NCBI GenBank assembly: GCA_016699445.1
Contig: CP064976.1
Location: forward strand, 1,116,001-1,180,000
Direction of reading: 5' to 3'
From: Deltaproteobacteria bacterium
Lineage (GTDB): Bacteria > UBA10199 > JACPAL01 > GCA-016699445
DNA: 64,000 nt
A program made the position numbers and the translations under genes. This document shows, one piece after another, positions 51,510 through 61,008 of the stretch. How positions within the stretch are numbered: the first letter of the stretch is position 1; every line of letters starts with the position of its first letter. The notes under the pieces are model-generated. The model was not told the DNA's origin, made no database searches, and worked only from the letters and a program-made list of their open reading frames with translations.

Positions 51510-52052
51510 ATGAAAATAAAATTTTTTGATATTCCTGAAGAAGGTTTGGATTTTGATTTTGAGGCAGGAAAAGAACCCTGGCTTGATCAGCTTTTTCGTG
51601 AAGTTTATCAGGAAGATTACGTCAACACTCAAGGTCATGTGGGAATCAATATTCTCAAAACCTGCCAAAATATTTCCATTGTGGGAAATACGGAAGTTGA
51701 GCTGGAACCCGTCTGCGATCGATGTCTGGAAAAATTTATTAAAAAATCTTCCTCACCTATCAAACTCACCATGCTCCCTCATAAATCGATGAGTTTTGAT
51801 GACGTGGGACCCAATGACGATCCAGGTGATGATGATGATAGTATTTCTTATTACAAAACAGAAGAACTCGACCTGGATGATATTTTAAAAGAATCCCTTT
51901 ACCTCAACATTCCTATTCGTGATCTTTGCAAAGAAGATTGCAAAGGCTTGTGTCCTCAATGCGGTCAAAATCTGAATCTAAAGACTTGTGCCTGCAAAAC
52001 GGAAAAAATCGATCCTCGTTTAGCAGCTTTAAAAAATATTAAACTCAAATAG
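51510..52052 (+). CDS. yceD: YceD family protein (DUF177)
   Basis: A 180-residue protein of the large-ribosomal-RNA accumulation family. Signatures are CDRCLEKF, an acidic stretch (DDPGDDDDS) and the end CKEDCKGLCPQCGQNLNLKTC, which should hold zinc. In most bacteria it lies directly before rpmF; here a terminator follows and rpmF is 8.7 kb away. Probably needed for 23S rRNA accumulation or processing. Confidence 0.85.
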   Translation: MKIKFFDIPEEGLDFDFEAGKEPWLDQLFREVYQEDYVNTQGHVGINILKTCQNISIVGNTEVELEPVCDRCLEKFIKKSSSPIKLTMLPHKSMSFDDVGPNDDPGDDDDSISYYKTEELDLDDILKESLYLNIPIRDLCKEDCKGLCPQCGQNLNLKTCACKTEKIDPRLAALKNIKLK

Positions 52053-52068
52053 TTTTATGGGGTAAATA

Positions 52069-52098
52069 AAAAAGCGGCCTGGAATCAGGCCGCTTTTT
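52069..52098. terminator. Bidirectional Rho-independent terminator
   Basis: AAAAAGCGGCCTG (52069-52081) pairs exactly with CAGGCCGCTTTTT (52086-52098) around a four-base loop. It lies between convergent yceD and the 750-residue lipoprotein gene and can serve both strands. Confidence 0.92.
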
Positions 52099-52119
52099 AT
52101 TTTCATACGAACTTTAAGA

Positions 52120-54372
52120 TTATTGAATTTCACCACCGACTACGGCAGCACCTCCTGTTACTTCAGGGCGAGCACCCATTTCAGGATCTGTAAAAGTTCC
52201 ATCAGGAGCGGCTACAGCACCCACGGTAAGATCTGCACAGATGATCGGATCCACAGCTATCATGCTTTGCTCGATGTTGGTGGCCTTCACATAATAAGTA
52301 GTCTCTCCACAGGTGACTTCAGCACCATCAGCGATACGGAAGGCAGGATGCCAGCGTGAAAATCCTGTGGCTTCATTCTCATCTTCCTCCCAAGGAATAC
52401 CAAACAATCTTCCTGTGCCTTGATAATCCAGAAAGAAGGTTCCGTGATCTTCATCATCATAAAGACACGATAAGGGTTGATCAAAAGTAACGGCATTTCC
52501 TTCAGAATCCAAAAGTGCATTTACTTTATTCCAGGAATTAGGACCTGTTTCATAAGAATAAGTCTCAGGAAGAGTAAATAAGTCTGAAAAATCAGTTAAA
52601 CTATCAGTCGACAAGACCAGGTTAGAAACCATCATGCCCCAAGTATAAGGAGTTAAAGACATATCCAAACCATCCACAGAAACCGGTTCTCCATCTTGAG
52701 TCAAAGCTAAGGTTTCTGCATTTAACACGTAAAGATGAGGGGCATCGACATCATAGGAATTCTCTAAAAAGAGATCTCCTGAATTTACTTGTTCCGGTGT
52801 CAATCCACCACGGACGCAGTTTGTATAACATTTAAATGTCAAATCTCCTGAAGCAAAAAGGGCATCTCCAGGTAAGACAGTTTCTTGAGAATAATAAGGA
52901 ACTCTCAAACTATTAGACAAACCTTCATCAGGAACGACAATGTTAATAGATCCAAAACCATCTTTATAGAGATTTAGATAATCCCCTGGATTGAGCAAAA
53001 GAGTTTCTGGAGTCTCCAACACTGAGAAGAGACAACCACCTTCACCACAGTCTTCTGTAGCAATTTGTTGGAATTCAGTACCTGTCCACTTTACTTTAGT
53101 ATTTTCAAAAGCTTCATTGTCCCATCGGTAAAATGTATCTTGCTCAAAGTCGCCTAAGGTTAATTCCTTTCGGGTTTGTTTGACCAAACGTCCAGCCGCT
53201 TCGTAATAAGTATAGGATGTCGATCCATCGTCGTTAGTGACAGTGTCTCCATTAGACAAAGAAGCATCGGAATCCATCCAAACACCCCAAGAACTGGCAA
53301 ACCCATGAAAATTTCCAAATTTAATGGGGAAGCCACCATTGAGTTCTTTTCTATTCCCATCCGCATCGTAGAGATTATATTCCCAGACATTTTCATTAAA
53401 ATTTTGACGATCAAGACAGCGATCTTCAGTGGAGTTACTAGCAAAATAATGGCCTTCATCAAAAGCCACTTGGGTAGGATCGGACTCCACTGTAGTCTTA
53501 GTACGAAGACCTGAGACACCAGATGTTTCACCGCCTCCATGCATGGAAGCATCCAAAACATACGCATGGCCAGAGACACCATCAGGATCCAAAACAGCAT
53601 GGACTTGCTGATTCATTTCACCGCCAGGAGTACTCATCAACATTTGTAAATTAACATTACCGTCAGCATCAAGATCGGATTCGAGATAACCCGAACCATA
53701 AAGACTTCCTGAAGCATACATCCCAATATCCATGTGAAAAAGACCAAAAGGATTTTCGCTACTGACAGCACCTGTAATGGTCAGTCTCACTCTAATTTCA
53801 TCAAAACCATCACTATTTCCATCTTGAGGAACCCACACTTCAACAACTTGAGGACTGTTGTCATCGGCACGAGATGAATTAATCACCCACTCTTCATAAG
53901 ACTGTGCTTGGGAACTGGATTGGTTATTGGAAGCTCCTGATTGATCACTGCCTTGCTGACACAAAGCACTATCCACTAAAGCCAGATAATTACCTTGGTT
54001 AACCATATCTGAATACCCTGTTTGTCCAAAATAGCAGAGAATTTCATTGATCATATCCAAGGGCTTCATGGATTCATCATAAACATAAGTTGTTGCTATA
54101 TCGTCGACAAAGTCTCCCGTCACAGGAGCAGAAAATTTATTTCTAAATAAAGTACTCAAAGCACTCACGCTGCTAGAAGCTCCACTATCAGCTGCTGTGA
54201 CTAAAGATACCTGATCAGCAACAGCCAGACCTACCACATCAGCTCCAGGGGTATCCCCACCAGAAACCCCAGTGCTTCCGCAGCCTGTCAGCGTTGCCAT
54301 TAATAAAACTCCGGCTACACCCAAGTATTGTTTTTGATGATTTTTTTTCTTCTTTTTAGATTTGATAGCCAT
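52120..54372 (-). CDS. Large lipoprotein of unknown function
   Basis: A 750-residue protein with a Lys-rich N-region (KSKKKKKNHQK), hydrophobic core and lipobox LTGC. The mature part is acidic, beta-rich and rich in Asp/Ser/Gly, with calcium-loop-like stretches (LDADGNVNLQ, DGNSDGFDE). The start after the Cys resembles the lipoprotein at 45.0-46.7 kb. No enzyme motif is visible. Several Cys in the second half may form disulfides (DCGEGGCLFS, KCYTNCVRGG). Probably anchored to the outer membrane and exposed. GGGAGGGGC before the ATG is a strong RBS-like purine run. Confidence 0.72.
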   Translation of the reverse strand: MAIKSKKKKKNHQKQYLGVAGVLLMATLTGCGSTGVSGGDTPGADVVGLAVADQVSLVTAADSGASSSVSALSTLFRNKFSAPVTGDFVDDIATTYVYDESMKPLDMINEILCYFGQTGYSDMVNQGNYLALVDSALCQQGSDQSGASNNQSSSQAQSYEEWVINSSRADDNSPQVVEVWVPQDGNSDGFDEIRVRLTITGAVSSENPFGLFHMDIGMYASGSLYGSGYLESDLDADGNVNLQMLMSTPGGEMNQQVHAVLDPDGVSGHAYVLDASMHGGGETSGVSGLRTKTTVESDPTQVAFDEGHYFASNSTEDRCLDRQNFNENVWEYNLYDADGNRKELNGGFPIKFGNFHGFASSWGVWMDSDASLSNGDTVTNDDGSTSYTYYEAAGRLVKQTRKELTLGDFEQDTFYRWDNEAFENTKVKWTGTEFQQIATEDCGEGGCLFSVLETPETLLLNPGDYLNLYKDGFGSINIVVPDEGLSNSLRVPYYSQETVLPGDALFASGDLTFKCYTNCVRGGLTPEQVNSGDLFLENSYDVDAPHLYVLNAETLALTQDGEPVSVDGLDMSLTPYTWGMMVSNLVLSTDSLTDFSDLFTLPETYSYETGPNSWNKVNALLDSEGNAVTFDQPLSCLYDDEDHGTFFLDYQGTGRLFGIPWEEDENEATGFSRWHPAFRIADGAEVTCGETTYYVKATNIEQSMIAVDPIICADLTVGAVAAPDGTFTDPEMGARPEVTGGAAVVGGEIQ

Positions 54373-54488
54373 GTCGTGCCCCTCCCAAAGGCAAAGTTAT
54401 TGTTATCCTTAGGAACGGCACGGAGGGCAGAAACTTAAATATTTTTTAAAAAAAATAGGACATGGTGAGCCTGTCGAACCATTAATTT

Positions 54489-56756
54489 TTAGACATTCTT
54501 AAACTCCATCATGACTTCTTTCAATTCTTCCGCATGCTTATGACTCTCAAATCGTGAGAGCAGGCTATAAACGCAGGGAACCACAAAAAGAGTCAGAAAC
54601 GTCGAAACAGTCACACCCCCAATGATGGTTAAAGCCATAGGAATACGCGTCTCGGCACCCGGACCAAAACCCATCGCTGCAGGCAAAGCTCCGGCAATCG
54701 TCGCAAAAGATGTCATTAATATAGGACGTAAACGCAAAGGACAGGCTTCCAATAAAGCTTCTTTCATTGCAAAACCTTCAATGCGTTTTTCATTGGTAAA
54801 ATCCACAAGCAAAATCGAATTTTTCTTCACGATTCCCATGAGCAAGAGAATACCAATCATGCTATACATGTTGAGCGACTGCCCTCCAATCAAAAGCCCA
54901 ATGAAAGCGCCTGTCACACTGAAAGGTAGCGCCATCAAAACCGTCACAGGATGAATAAAGCTATTAAACTGAGATCCTAAGACCATGTAAGCCACCAACA
55001 ATCCCAACAAGAACGTCAAAATCAAACTTTGAAATGACTCCTTAAAGGTCTCGGCACTTCCCGAAAGATAAACACGATAACCATCAGGCATGATTTCTTT
55101 TCCGATCTTATTCACTATCGCAATCGCATCTGATTGGGATTTTCCTGGAGCCACATTGGCAAAAATACCAATCGCACGTTCCCTGTTTTTTCTCGAAATG
55201 GAAAAGAGAGATGGCTTTTGATTGAGAGTGACAACATCTGATAGTTTGATCAATTCACCCCGATTATTCCGTACCCAAATACGATTAATATCCTGAGGAC
55301 TGGTTCGATCTTTATCTACCAAACGAGCACGAATATCGTAACGCTTCCCTCCTTGAGTATATTTTCCGATACGCACGCCGCCAATCAAAGCATTGATCGT
55401 TTCACCAATGGTCGCCACACTCACACCGCGCTCTGTCGCCTTGTCACGATCCGGAGTCACACGCACTTCAGGCATTCCCAGCTGATAATCCGTATCAATA
55501 TCTACCATCAGACCCGAAGCCTTGAGTTTATCCATATAAGTACGACTCAAGTCCGCAAGCTTATCCCAATCAGGCCCACGAATGGTAAACTCAATGGGAT
55601 ACCCACGATCAGCAGCAAAACCAGAAAGCGAGAGATCTTGCAAAGAGGCTCTCGTCACCCCAGGAATTTTATTAAACTCATCTCTCAGGACATTCATGAT
55701 TTCCTGCTGTGTCAGTACACGCTTAGACGGAGCGACGACTGGACGCTTCTTAAAAGGATGCAAGGTCACAAACATCATCGCCGTATTGATTTCACCACCG
55801 CCAAAACCTCCGATCGCCACATAAAAATGAGCGATGTCCGCGCGTGTTTTCATAAACGCTTCGGCTTTTTTAACGACTTCATCGGTATGCTCAATCGACG
55901 AACCAATCGGTGTTTGAAGACGGACTAAAAAATTCCCCTGATCTTGAGGAGGGACAAATTCCTTTTTCAAAAAAGTCACCAGTGACAGTGACACGACAAA
56001 AAATATCATGGCTGCACTCACGACCTTCCAACGATTTTGCAAAGACCATTCGAGTTTTTGACGATAAATTTCGATGCCTTTCGCTAAAATCTCATCCACT
56101 TTTTTGGACATTGGATTGGAATGAGTGACTTGGAGATATTGAGAACATCGCATCGGAGTCAAAGTCAAAGCTTCCAAAAGTGACAGCATGACGGCCACCG
56201 ACATCGTCACGCCAAACTGAAAGAAAAATTTTCCGATAATTCCCTGCATAAAAACAACTGGGATGAAAATAGCCAAGATCGCCACACTGGCAGCCATGGC
56301 GGCGAACGAAATTTCACGAGCCCCGACCATGGCCGCTTTCACGCGACTCATGCCTTTTTCATGATAGCGGACAATATTTTCCAACACCATGATGGCATCA
56401 TCCACCACGATACCAATCGCGAGAGATAAACCCAAAAGCGTGAACGTATTCAGCGTAAAACCCATGAAATACAAAATCGTAAAAGCTCCAATAATGGATG
56501 TGGGGATCGCCAGGAGAACGTTCATGGTGGAAGACCAAGAACCCAAAAATACCCAACACACCAAAGATGTTAAAATGGCTGAAAGAATGAGGGTGAAATT
56601 AAGCTCATGAGTGGATTCTTCAATATACGTCGTCCCATCAAAAACGACATCCAGATGAAGACCTTGTGGAAGTTTTGATTGAAGCTCCGCTACTTTTTTC
56701 TTCACATCTTTAGCCACAGCCACCGCATTAACACCTTTTTGTTTTTTGATTCCCAA
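54489..56756 (-). CDS. RND efflux transporter, main part (frameshifted)
   Basis: 755 residues of an AcrB/HAE-family RND pump. Seen: the porter-domain start GIKKQKGVNAVAVAK, the proton-relay helix LAIGIVVDDAIMVLENIVR, the second porter half with GSSIEHTDEVVKKAE, and late helices (LLLMGIVKKNSILLVDF, TSFATIAGALPAAMGFGPG). The N-terminal part is in another frame at 56759-57607. One added T in the T4 run (A4 on plus at 56777-56780) gives RFSGIPAVGLGIKKQ and a complete 1039-residue pump. It uses the proton gradient to drive export through a TolC-type channel. Confidence 0.88.
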   Translation of the reverse strand: MGIKKQKGVNAVAVAKDVKKKVAELQSKLPQGLHLDVVFDGTTYIEESTHELNFTLILSAILTSLVCWVFLGSWSSTMNVLLAIPTSIIGAFTILYFMGFTLNTFTLLGLSLAIGIVVDDAIMVLENIVRYHEKGMSRVKAAMVGAREISFAAMAASVAILAIFIPVVFMQGIIGKFFFQFGVTMSVAVMLSLLEALTLTPMRCSQYLQVTHSNPMSKKVDEILAKGIEIYRQKLEWSLQNRWKVVSAAMIFFVVSLSLVTFLKKEFVPPQDQGNFLVRLQTPIGSSIEHTDEVVKKAEAFMKTRADIAHFYVAIGGFGGGEINTAMMFVTLHPFKKRPVVAPSKRVLTQQEIMNVLRDEFNKIPGVTRASLQDLSLSGFAADRGYPIEFTIRGPDWDKLADLSRTYMDKLKASGLMVDIDTDYQLGMPEVRVTPDRDKATERGVSVATIGETINALIGGVRIGKYTQGGKRYDIRARLVDKDRTSPQDINRIWVRNNRGELIKLSDVVTLNQKPSLFSISRKNRERAIGIFANVAPGKSQSDAIAIVNKIGKEIMPDGYRVYLSGSAETFKESFQSLILTFLLGLLVAYMVLGSQFNSFIHPVTVLMALPFSVTGAFIGLLIGGQSLNMYSMIGILLLMGIVKKNSILLVDFTNEKRIEGFAMKEALLEACPLRLRPILMTSFATIAGALPAAMGFGPGAETRIPMALTIIGGVTVSTFLTLFVVPCVYSLLSRFESHKHAEELKEVMMEFKNV

Positions 56757-56758
56757 AC

Positions 56759-57607
56759 CTACAGCGGGGATACCGGAAAACGCGACACGCGGCGAATCTC
56801 ATCCAAACCATCTTCCACATCCGCCACATCACCGATGCGAATCGTCTGCCAGATCGGCGACCCACTCCGCTGCGGAATTGAAATCTTCTTAAACTCCTCT
56901 ACCGTATTTGCTTCACCCATCACACGCACATTAAGTTCTTCTTTTCCCGTATCAATATAACCCGCGGGTATTTCAGCATGCTGTGACCGAACAGCTTGAT
57001 TAACATCCGAAATCGTCAGTTCTCTTTTTTCCAATTCATCCGACTTCAGCCACACACGTAAATTGGGATCTACATAACCACCCAAAATGACTTCACCGAC
57101 GCCCGAAATAGTCGTAAACTGATTTTTTAAAAAATCATGAGTATAGATCATGATATCGCGAGTACTCTTATCTCCATAAAGGGAGAGCCAAAGAATCGGA
57201 TGATCTTCGGAATTGGCTTTAATGATGACGGGAGGATCAACTTCTTTAGGCAAATTCTTTTGAGCTTGAGCCAGCTTTGTCTGTACTTCCTGAAGGGCTG
57301 TATCGATATTGCGATTAAGCTCTAATTCCACCTTAATAATGGAAACCCCCTGACGTGAAGTAGAGGAAACTTCTTTCACCCCTTCTACCGTCATGATCGC
57401 ATCTTCCATAGGATCGGTGACTTCTGTTTCTACTACTTCCGGCGCCGCACCTTCCCATGAGGTTGTAATGGTTAAAACAGGAAAATCGACATCAGGCATC
57501 AAGCTCATGCCCATGCGATTAAAACCGATCCATCCAAAAACGATAAGACCGATCATCAGCATCCAAGCAAAAACGGGATTTTTAATTGAGAGATCAGAAA
57601 GTGTCAT
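56759..57607 (-). CDS. RND efflux transporter, N-terminal part (same gene as 54489-56756)
   Basis: First 282 residues: the cytoplasmic start and TM1 (LSIKNPVFAWMLMIGLIVFGWIG), the porter subdomain start (DVDFPVLTITTSWEGAAPE), EVVETEVTDPMEDAI and the PN2 region with AGYIDTGKEELNVRV. The frame is lost after VSRF at a short T-run. It lies 11 bases after the TolC gene in the same operon. No membrane fusion (adaptor) gene is found between TetR, TolC and the pump. Confidence 0.85.
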   Translation of the reverse strand: MTLSDLSIKNPVFAWMLMIGLIVFGWIGFNRMGMSLMPDVDFPVLTITTSWEGAAPEVVETEVTDPMEDAIMTVEGVKEVSSTSRQGVSIIKVELELNRNIDTALQEVQTKLAQAQKNLPKEVDPPVIIKANSEDHPILWLSLYGDKSTRDIMIYTHDFLKNQFTTISGVGEVILGGYVDPNLRVWLKSDELEKRELTISDVNQAVRSQHAEIPAGYIDTGKEELNVRVMGEANTVEEFKKISIPQRSGSPIWQTIRIGDVADVEDGLDEIRRVSRFPVSPL

Positions 57608-57618
57608 AGGAATCCTCT

Positions 57619-58908
57619 TTAAGGTTTAACCAACAAATCTTCTACAATAGGCAAATGTCCTTCAGTGACTTTGAGATTTAAAAAATCAAGTTTGGTTTGA
57701 TAATGAGACAAATTGGCTTGGAGTCTTAGCTGCTGCCAGTCTTTGAGCGACTGCAAAACTTCAAGGTTATTCACCAAACCTAATCGGTATTCATCGACTT
57801 GAGCCTGATAGTTTTGACCAGATTTTGATTCAGCTTGTTTCAAAAACTTTTCCCTTTTTTGAGAAGCATCCAAAGATGCTAAAGCTTGACGAATTTCTTT
57901 TTCTGCCGTTCGTTTTTTTTCAGCACTGGCAAATTCAGCCTGTTTCATCATAGCCTTGGCTTCCTTCACGCGTCCCGCTGTAGCCCCACCGGAAAAGATT
58001 GGAAGCTTTGCGGTAAACATCATATCCCACTTAATATCTTGCTGAAATCCCACACGGTAAGGATAGTAGTTAGCTCCAAGCCTCACATCGGGAAGATGAG
58101 CTCCACGCTCATAACCTACTTTGCCTTTAGCTAAGCGCACCGCTTCTTCCTGGGCTTTAATATCCGAACGCTCTTGAGCTGCACTTATAGACTTTTCCAA
58201 ATTTGGAAGACTATCAGGAACATTAAACTCATCTACCAACTCTTGAGTCAGAGGCTCTCCAATAAAGTAGGAAAGTAGTTCTTGTGAAATCGCCAGCTGT
58301 GAGGCTGATTTTTGAATGTCCGCTTCGAGACTTGACTGCTGAGACTCTGCCACCAACACTTCACTCTGACGGGATTTCCCAAGACGGATACGCTCGGAAA
58401 TTTCTTTGACTCGTTTCTGTGTGGCATCAAGCAAGGACTTTAAAATGTCATGTTCATGTTGAAGCTCAATCACAGAATAATAAGTTTTCGTCACATCTGA
58501 AAAAAGTAGTTCTTGAGCCCTGCGCTTGAGAAAAACATTTTTTCTCTTTTCTGCACCGGAAGTACTGAGAGCATAATACTCTCTTAATCCCTGAAAAATA
58601 GGCTGTGAAGCGGTGATAGCAACTTCGGGTTTGCTTCGACGTGTAAAACTATCCGAAAAAGCACTGCCGCTGCTATTTCCACTCGTATCCTGAATAAACT
58701 CAGTCGCTTTGACATCTATATGAGGCAAAACCTCACCCCAAGCCTGTAAATAATGGCCTTCGGCGATACGAATATCCTCACCCTTGATCGCAATCACTTC
58801 ACTCTTTTTGAGAGCTTTTTCAAAAGCCTGCCTGAGAGTCAGTTTTTCCTGAGCTTGTAATGAAGAAGAGATAAAGAGCAGACACAGTAAATAATAAGAA
58901 CTTTTCAT
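57619..58908 (-). CDS. TolC-family outer-membrane efflux channel
   Basis: A 429-residue outer membrane efflux protein with a signal peptide (cleavage near SLQAQ), two repeats of long helices with coiled-coil character (KRVKEISERIRLGKSRQSEVL, QYRLGLVNNLEVLQSL-like end) and TASQPIFQG marking the beta-barrel segment. It forms the trimeric exit duct for the RND pump downstream. The start overlaps the TetR stop by four bases. Confidence 0.9.
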   Translation of the reverse strand: MKSSYYLLCLLFISSSLQAQEKLTLRQAFEKALKKSEVIAIKGEDIRIAEGHYLQAWGEVLPHIDVKATEFIQDTSGNSSGSAFSDSFTRRSKPEVAITASQPIFQGLREYYALSTSGAEKRKNVFLKRRAQELLFSDVTKTYYSVIELQHEHDILKSLLDATQKRVKEISERIRLGKSRQSEVLVAESQQSSLEADIQKSASQLAISQELLSYFIGEPLTQELVDEFNVPDSLPNLEKSISAAQERSDIKAQEEAVRLAKGKVGYERGAHLPDVRLGANYYPYRVGFQQDIKWDMMFTAKLPIFSGGATAGRVKEAKAMMKQAEFASAEKKRTAEKEIRQALASLDASQKREKFLKQAESKSGQNYQAQVDEYRLGLVNNLEVLQSLKDWQQLRLQANLSHYQTKLDFLNLKVTEGHLPIVEDLLVKP

Positions 58909-59501
58909 ACAGAAATTCCTTTCAAAAAAATTTGAACATAACTTTTTAGAGTTTTCTTCAGAGGCGATTTAACAACATGGGGAATTTTAAAAATAAGATA
59001 AGCATTCAACAGTCCAAAAATCATATCCAGAAAAGCATATGTCACTACCATTGGGTCATCGATAAGATAGAGTTTCTTCTTTTTACCTTCTGAAAAATGC
59101 TTTTTGAGAAATTCTACAAGAGGAAGATGTGGTCTTCCAAAAAAAAGCTCTGATAAGGCATGTCCTTCAAGAGCTGAAAAGAGCAGTAGTCTTAAAAATG
59201 TCGTATCTTGTACATTTTCTTCACAAATCTTTTGAGCCACTCCAAACAAGATCTCTTCAGAAGTCCCTTGCGTCGAAAGCTGATCCACAATTGGAACACA
59301 ACGCTCTTCAATTTTCTCCCTTAAAATTTCTTCATACAAACTTTCTTTGTCCGGAAAATGCCTGAAGAGCAAAGCTTCACTAATCCCCGCTTTTTGAGCT
59401 AATTCCTTGGTTGTCGTGCGGCCAAAACCTTTTTGTGAAAAAAGCTCGATCGCCGCTTTAACAATATCCAATTTTCTCTCTTTTGCAGATAGTCGTACCA
59501 T
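58905..59501 (-). CDS. TetR-family regulator of the efflux operon
   Basis: A 198-residue TetR-type repressor: N-terminal helix-turn-helix (IVKAAIELFSQKGFGRTTTKEL, AGISEALLFRHFPDKESLY) and a helical ligand domain. First gene of the operon with TolC and the RND pump. I chose ATG 59501 (MVRLSAKERK) because the alternative GTG at 59516 lies within a perfect inverted repeat that looks like its operator. Probably represses its own operon until a pump substrate binds. Confidence 0.9.
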   Translation of the reverse strand: MVRLSAKERKLDIVKAAIELFSQKGFGRTTTKELAQKAGISEALLFRHFPDKESLYEEILREKIEERCVPIVDQLSTQGTSEEILFGVAQKICEENVQDTTFLRLLLFSALEGHALSELFFGRPHLPLVEFLKKHFSEGKKKKLYLIDDPMVVTYAFLDMIFGLLNAYLIFKIPHVVKSPLKKTLKSYVQIFLKGISV

Positions 59502-59502
59502 A

Positions 59503-59518
59503 AAGTGAGTGCTCACTT
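59503..59518. promoter_or_regulatory. Probable TetR operator
   Basis: AAGTGAG (59503-59509) and CTCACTT (59512-59518) form an exact inverted repeat with a two-base spacer, one base upstream of the chosen TetR start codon. Position and symmetry fit an autoregulatory site that would also cover the ribosome-binding region. Confidence 0.65.
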
Positions 59519-59570
59519 ACTTTTAACCAAGAAACTTGTTCAAGCTTTAATTCCTTAAAACTCAAATTCC

Positions 59571-60623
59571 TCATTTAACTTTTTTTTGTGAAATAGCTGT
59601 CACAGCCCAACCTTGAGGATGTGATGGAGGCCTTTGATCCCATCTTAAAAGAAGATTTTTCATTGCTACACTTTGAAGGGCATTAAGATGATCCGATTGC
59701 ATCTCCCACACTCGAGTATGCTGGGATTCAAGTGGATATGCTAATGGCATATACTGCTGGTATTTGACTCGAACGGCAACGGCACCTACAGGAAATCCAT
59801 TATCACGAAAAGTCCCTCTCACTGTTGCCAAACCTACCTTAATGATATGTCCTGTAATACGACCTTCGTCATCTAGAGTAATCCATAATTCAGGCAAAGC
59901 TGGTGGTGTCGGAAGTTCCACATCTTTTTTATTTTTTACTTTATCTAGAAAAGATTGAATAAAAGGCCAAATTTGAGACGAATCAATCGTGATCTTAAGA
60001 TTCCGAAACATTTGTGAAAAAAGTTCCTTCAAATATTTATCATTACTTTGGTCAATAGCAGCCCCAGAAGGCCTTGCGAGAGCCACGTGGTATGAGAATC
60101 TTTTTTCATCTAAAGATCTCGCTATTTCCCCAAACATATCGTTATTTCTCAGAGACGAATTTAACTTTAAAACACCCTGATCATCACAAATATAATCAAC
60201 ACTATGATAGGCTACACCGACTCCACTCATAAGAGATTGAAGCCCCGAGGTATCATCAAATTCATCCATCACTTCAGCACCCAAAGCCATACAGTCTTCA
60301 GGAGATACAAAAAGGCGTAATTTAATCGGTGCTCCAAAAGAAACATTTGAATTACGCCTCGACCTTTCAGCAAGAAGGGCTGCAAGAGTTTGGTCTATTG
60401 CTTCTTTCCAAGATTTCCCCACTCTTGGCAATTGGACGCTTCGGTCATGGGGGGGCACGGCATAGCAATCGACTCTACTAGAAGTTTCGGTCTTTGTGAG
60501 TAAAACTCCAGCTTCGTTATTTGGACTAGAAATGAGTAACCGCCCTCTGACGGTTAAAAATGCACTTTGAGAATAATGAACCCATCCTAGTGGGGGTACA
60601 AAATAATTATTAACAAAAGTCAT
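59571..60623 (-). CDS. Hypothetical 350-residue protein
   Basis: Not recognised. Mixed alpha/beta, no signal peptide or membrane helix. A possible beta-rich end (GHIIKVGLATVRGTFRDNG, AVAVRVKYQQYMPLAYP) follows a Pro-rich hinge (PTPPALPELW). ATG 60623 (MTFVNNYF) is preferred to 60638 because AAAAGG sits seven bases upstream of it, while the longer start abuts GGGG. It stands upstream of TetR in the same direction after about 70 bases, so it may be read with the efflux operon or alone. Divergent from rpmF. Confidence 0.5.
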   Translation of the reverse strand: MTFVNNYFVPPLGWVHYSQSAFLTVRGRLLISSPNNEAGVLLTKTETSSRVDCYAVPPHDRSVQLPRVGKSWKEAIDQTLAALLAERSRRNSNVSFGAPIKLRLFVSPEDCMALGAEVMDEFDDTSGLQSLMSGVGVAYHSVDYICDDQGVLKLNSSLRNNDMFGEIARSLDEKRFSYHVALARPSGAAIDQSNDKYLKELFSQMFRNLKITIDSSQIWPFIQSFLDKVKNKKDVELPTPPALPELWITLDDEGRITGHIIKVGLATVRGTFRDNGFPVGAVAVRVKYQQYMPLAYPLESQHTRVWEMQSDHLNALQSVAMKNLLLRWDQRPPSHPQGWAVTAISQKKVK

Positions 60624-60808
60624 ATAAGCCTTTTCCATCCCCTTTTGTTATTCGTGTACTTTCTTTATCGCTCTCCCGTGAAATCAGTTGCGGGATATCG
60701 TATGTGGGGACAAAAAATTATCTGAGGTGATTGACGCTCTCATGAAGCCACAAAATTCAGAGACAGTCGTTGACAAGGTCAAAAAAGGTAGTGTAGCCGA
60801 CGCCGACT

Positions 60809-60991
60809 ATGCCAGTACCACGTAAAAAGAAATCACGCGCCCGTCGTAACAACAGGCGCTCCCATCAACATCTCTCGGCTCTTCAGGTCCAGAAATGCCC
60901 TCGTTGCAGTTCGGCTCGTTTGGCTCACCGTGTTTGTGCTTCTTGCGGTTTTTATGGTGAAACAGAAGTCGTTCGTTTAGCTGCAGAATAA
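60809..60991 (+). CDS. rpmF: Ribosomal protein L32
   Basis: A 60-residue bL32. The N-terminus MPVPRKKKSRARRNNRRSH and the zinc ribbon CPRCSSARLAHRVCASCGFY are characteristic. The start ATG follows a possible promoter (TTGACA at 60770-60775 with a weak -10 16 bases later). It is followed by acpP after 17 bases; the plsX and fabH genes that usually come between are absent. Confidence 0.97.
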   Translation: MPVPRKKKSRARRNNRRSHQHLSALQVQKCPRCSSARLAHRVCASCGFYGETEVVRLAAE

Positions 60992-61008
60992 TTTTGAGGT
61001 AAATTTCA

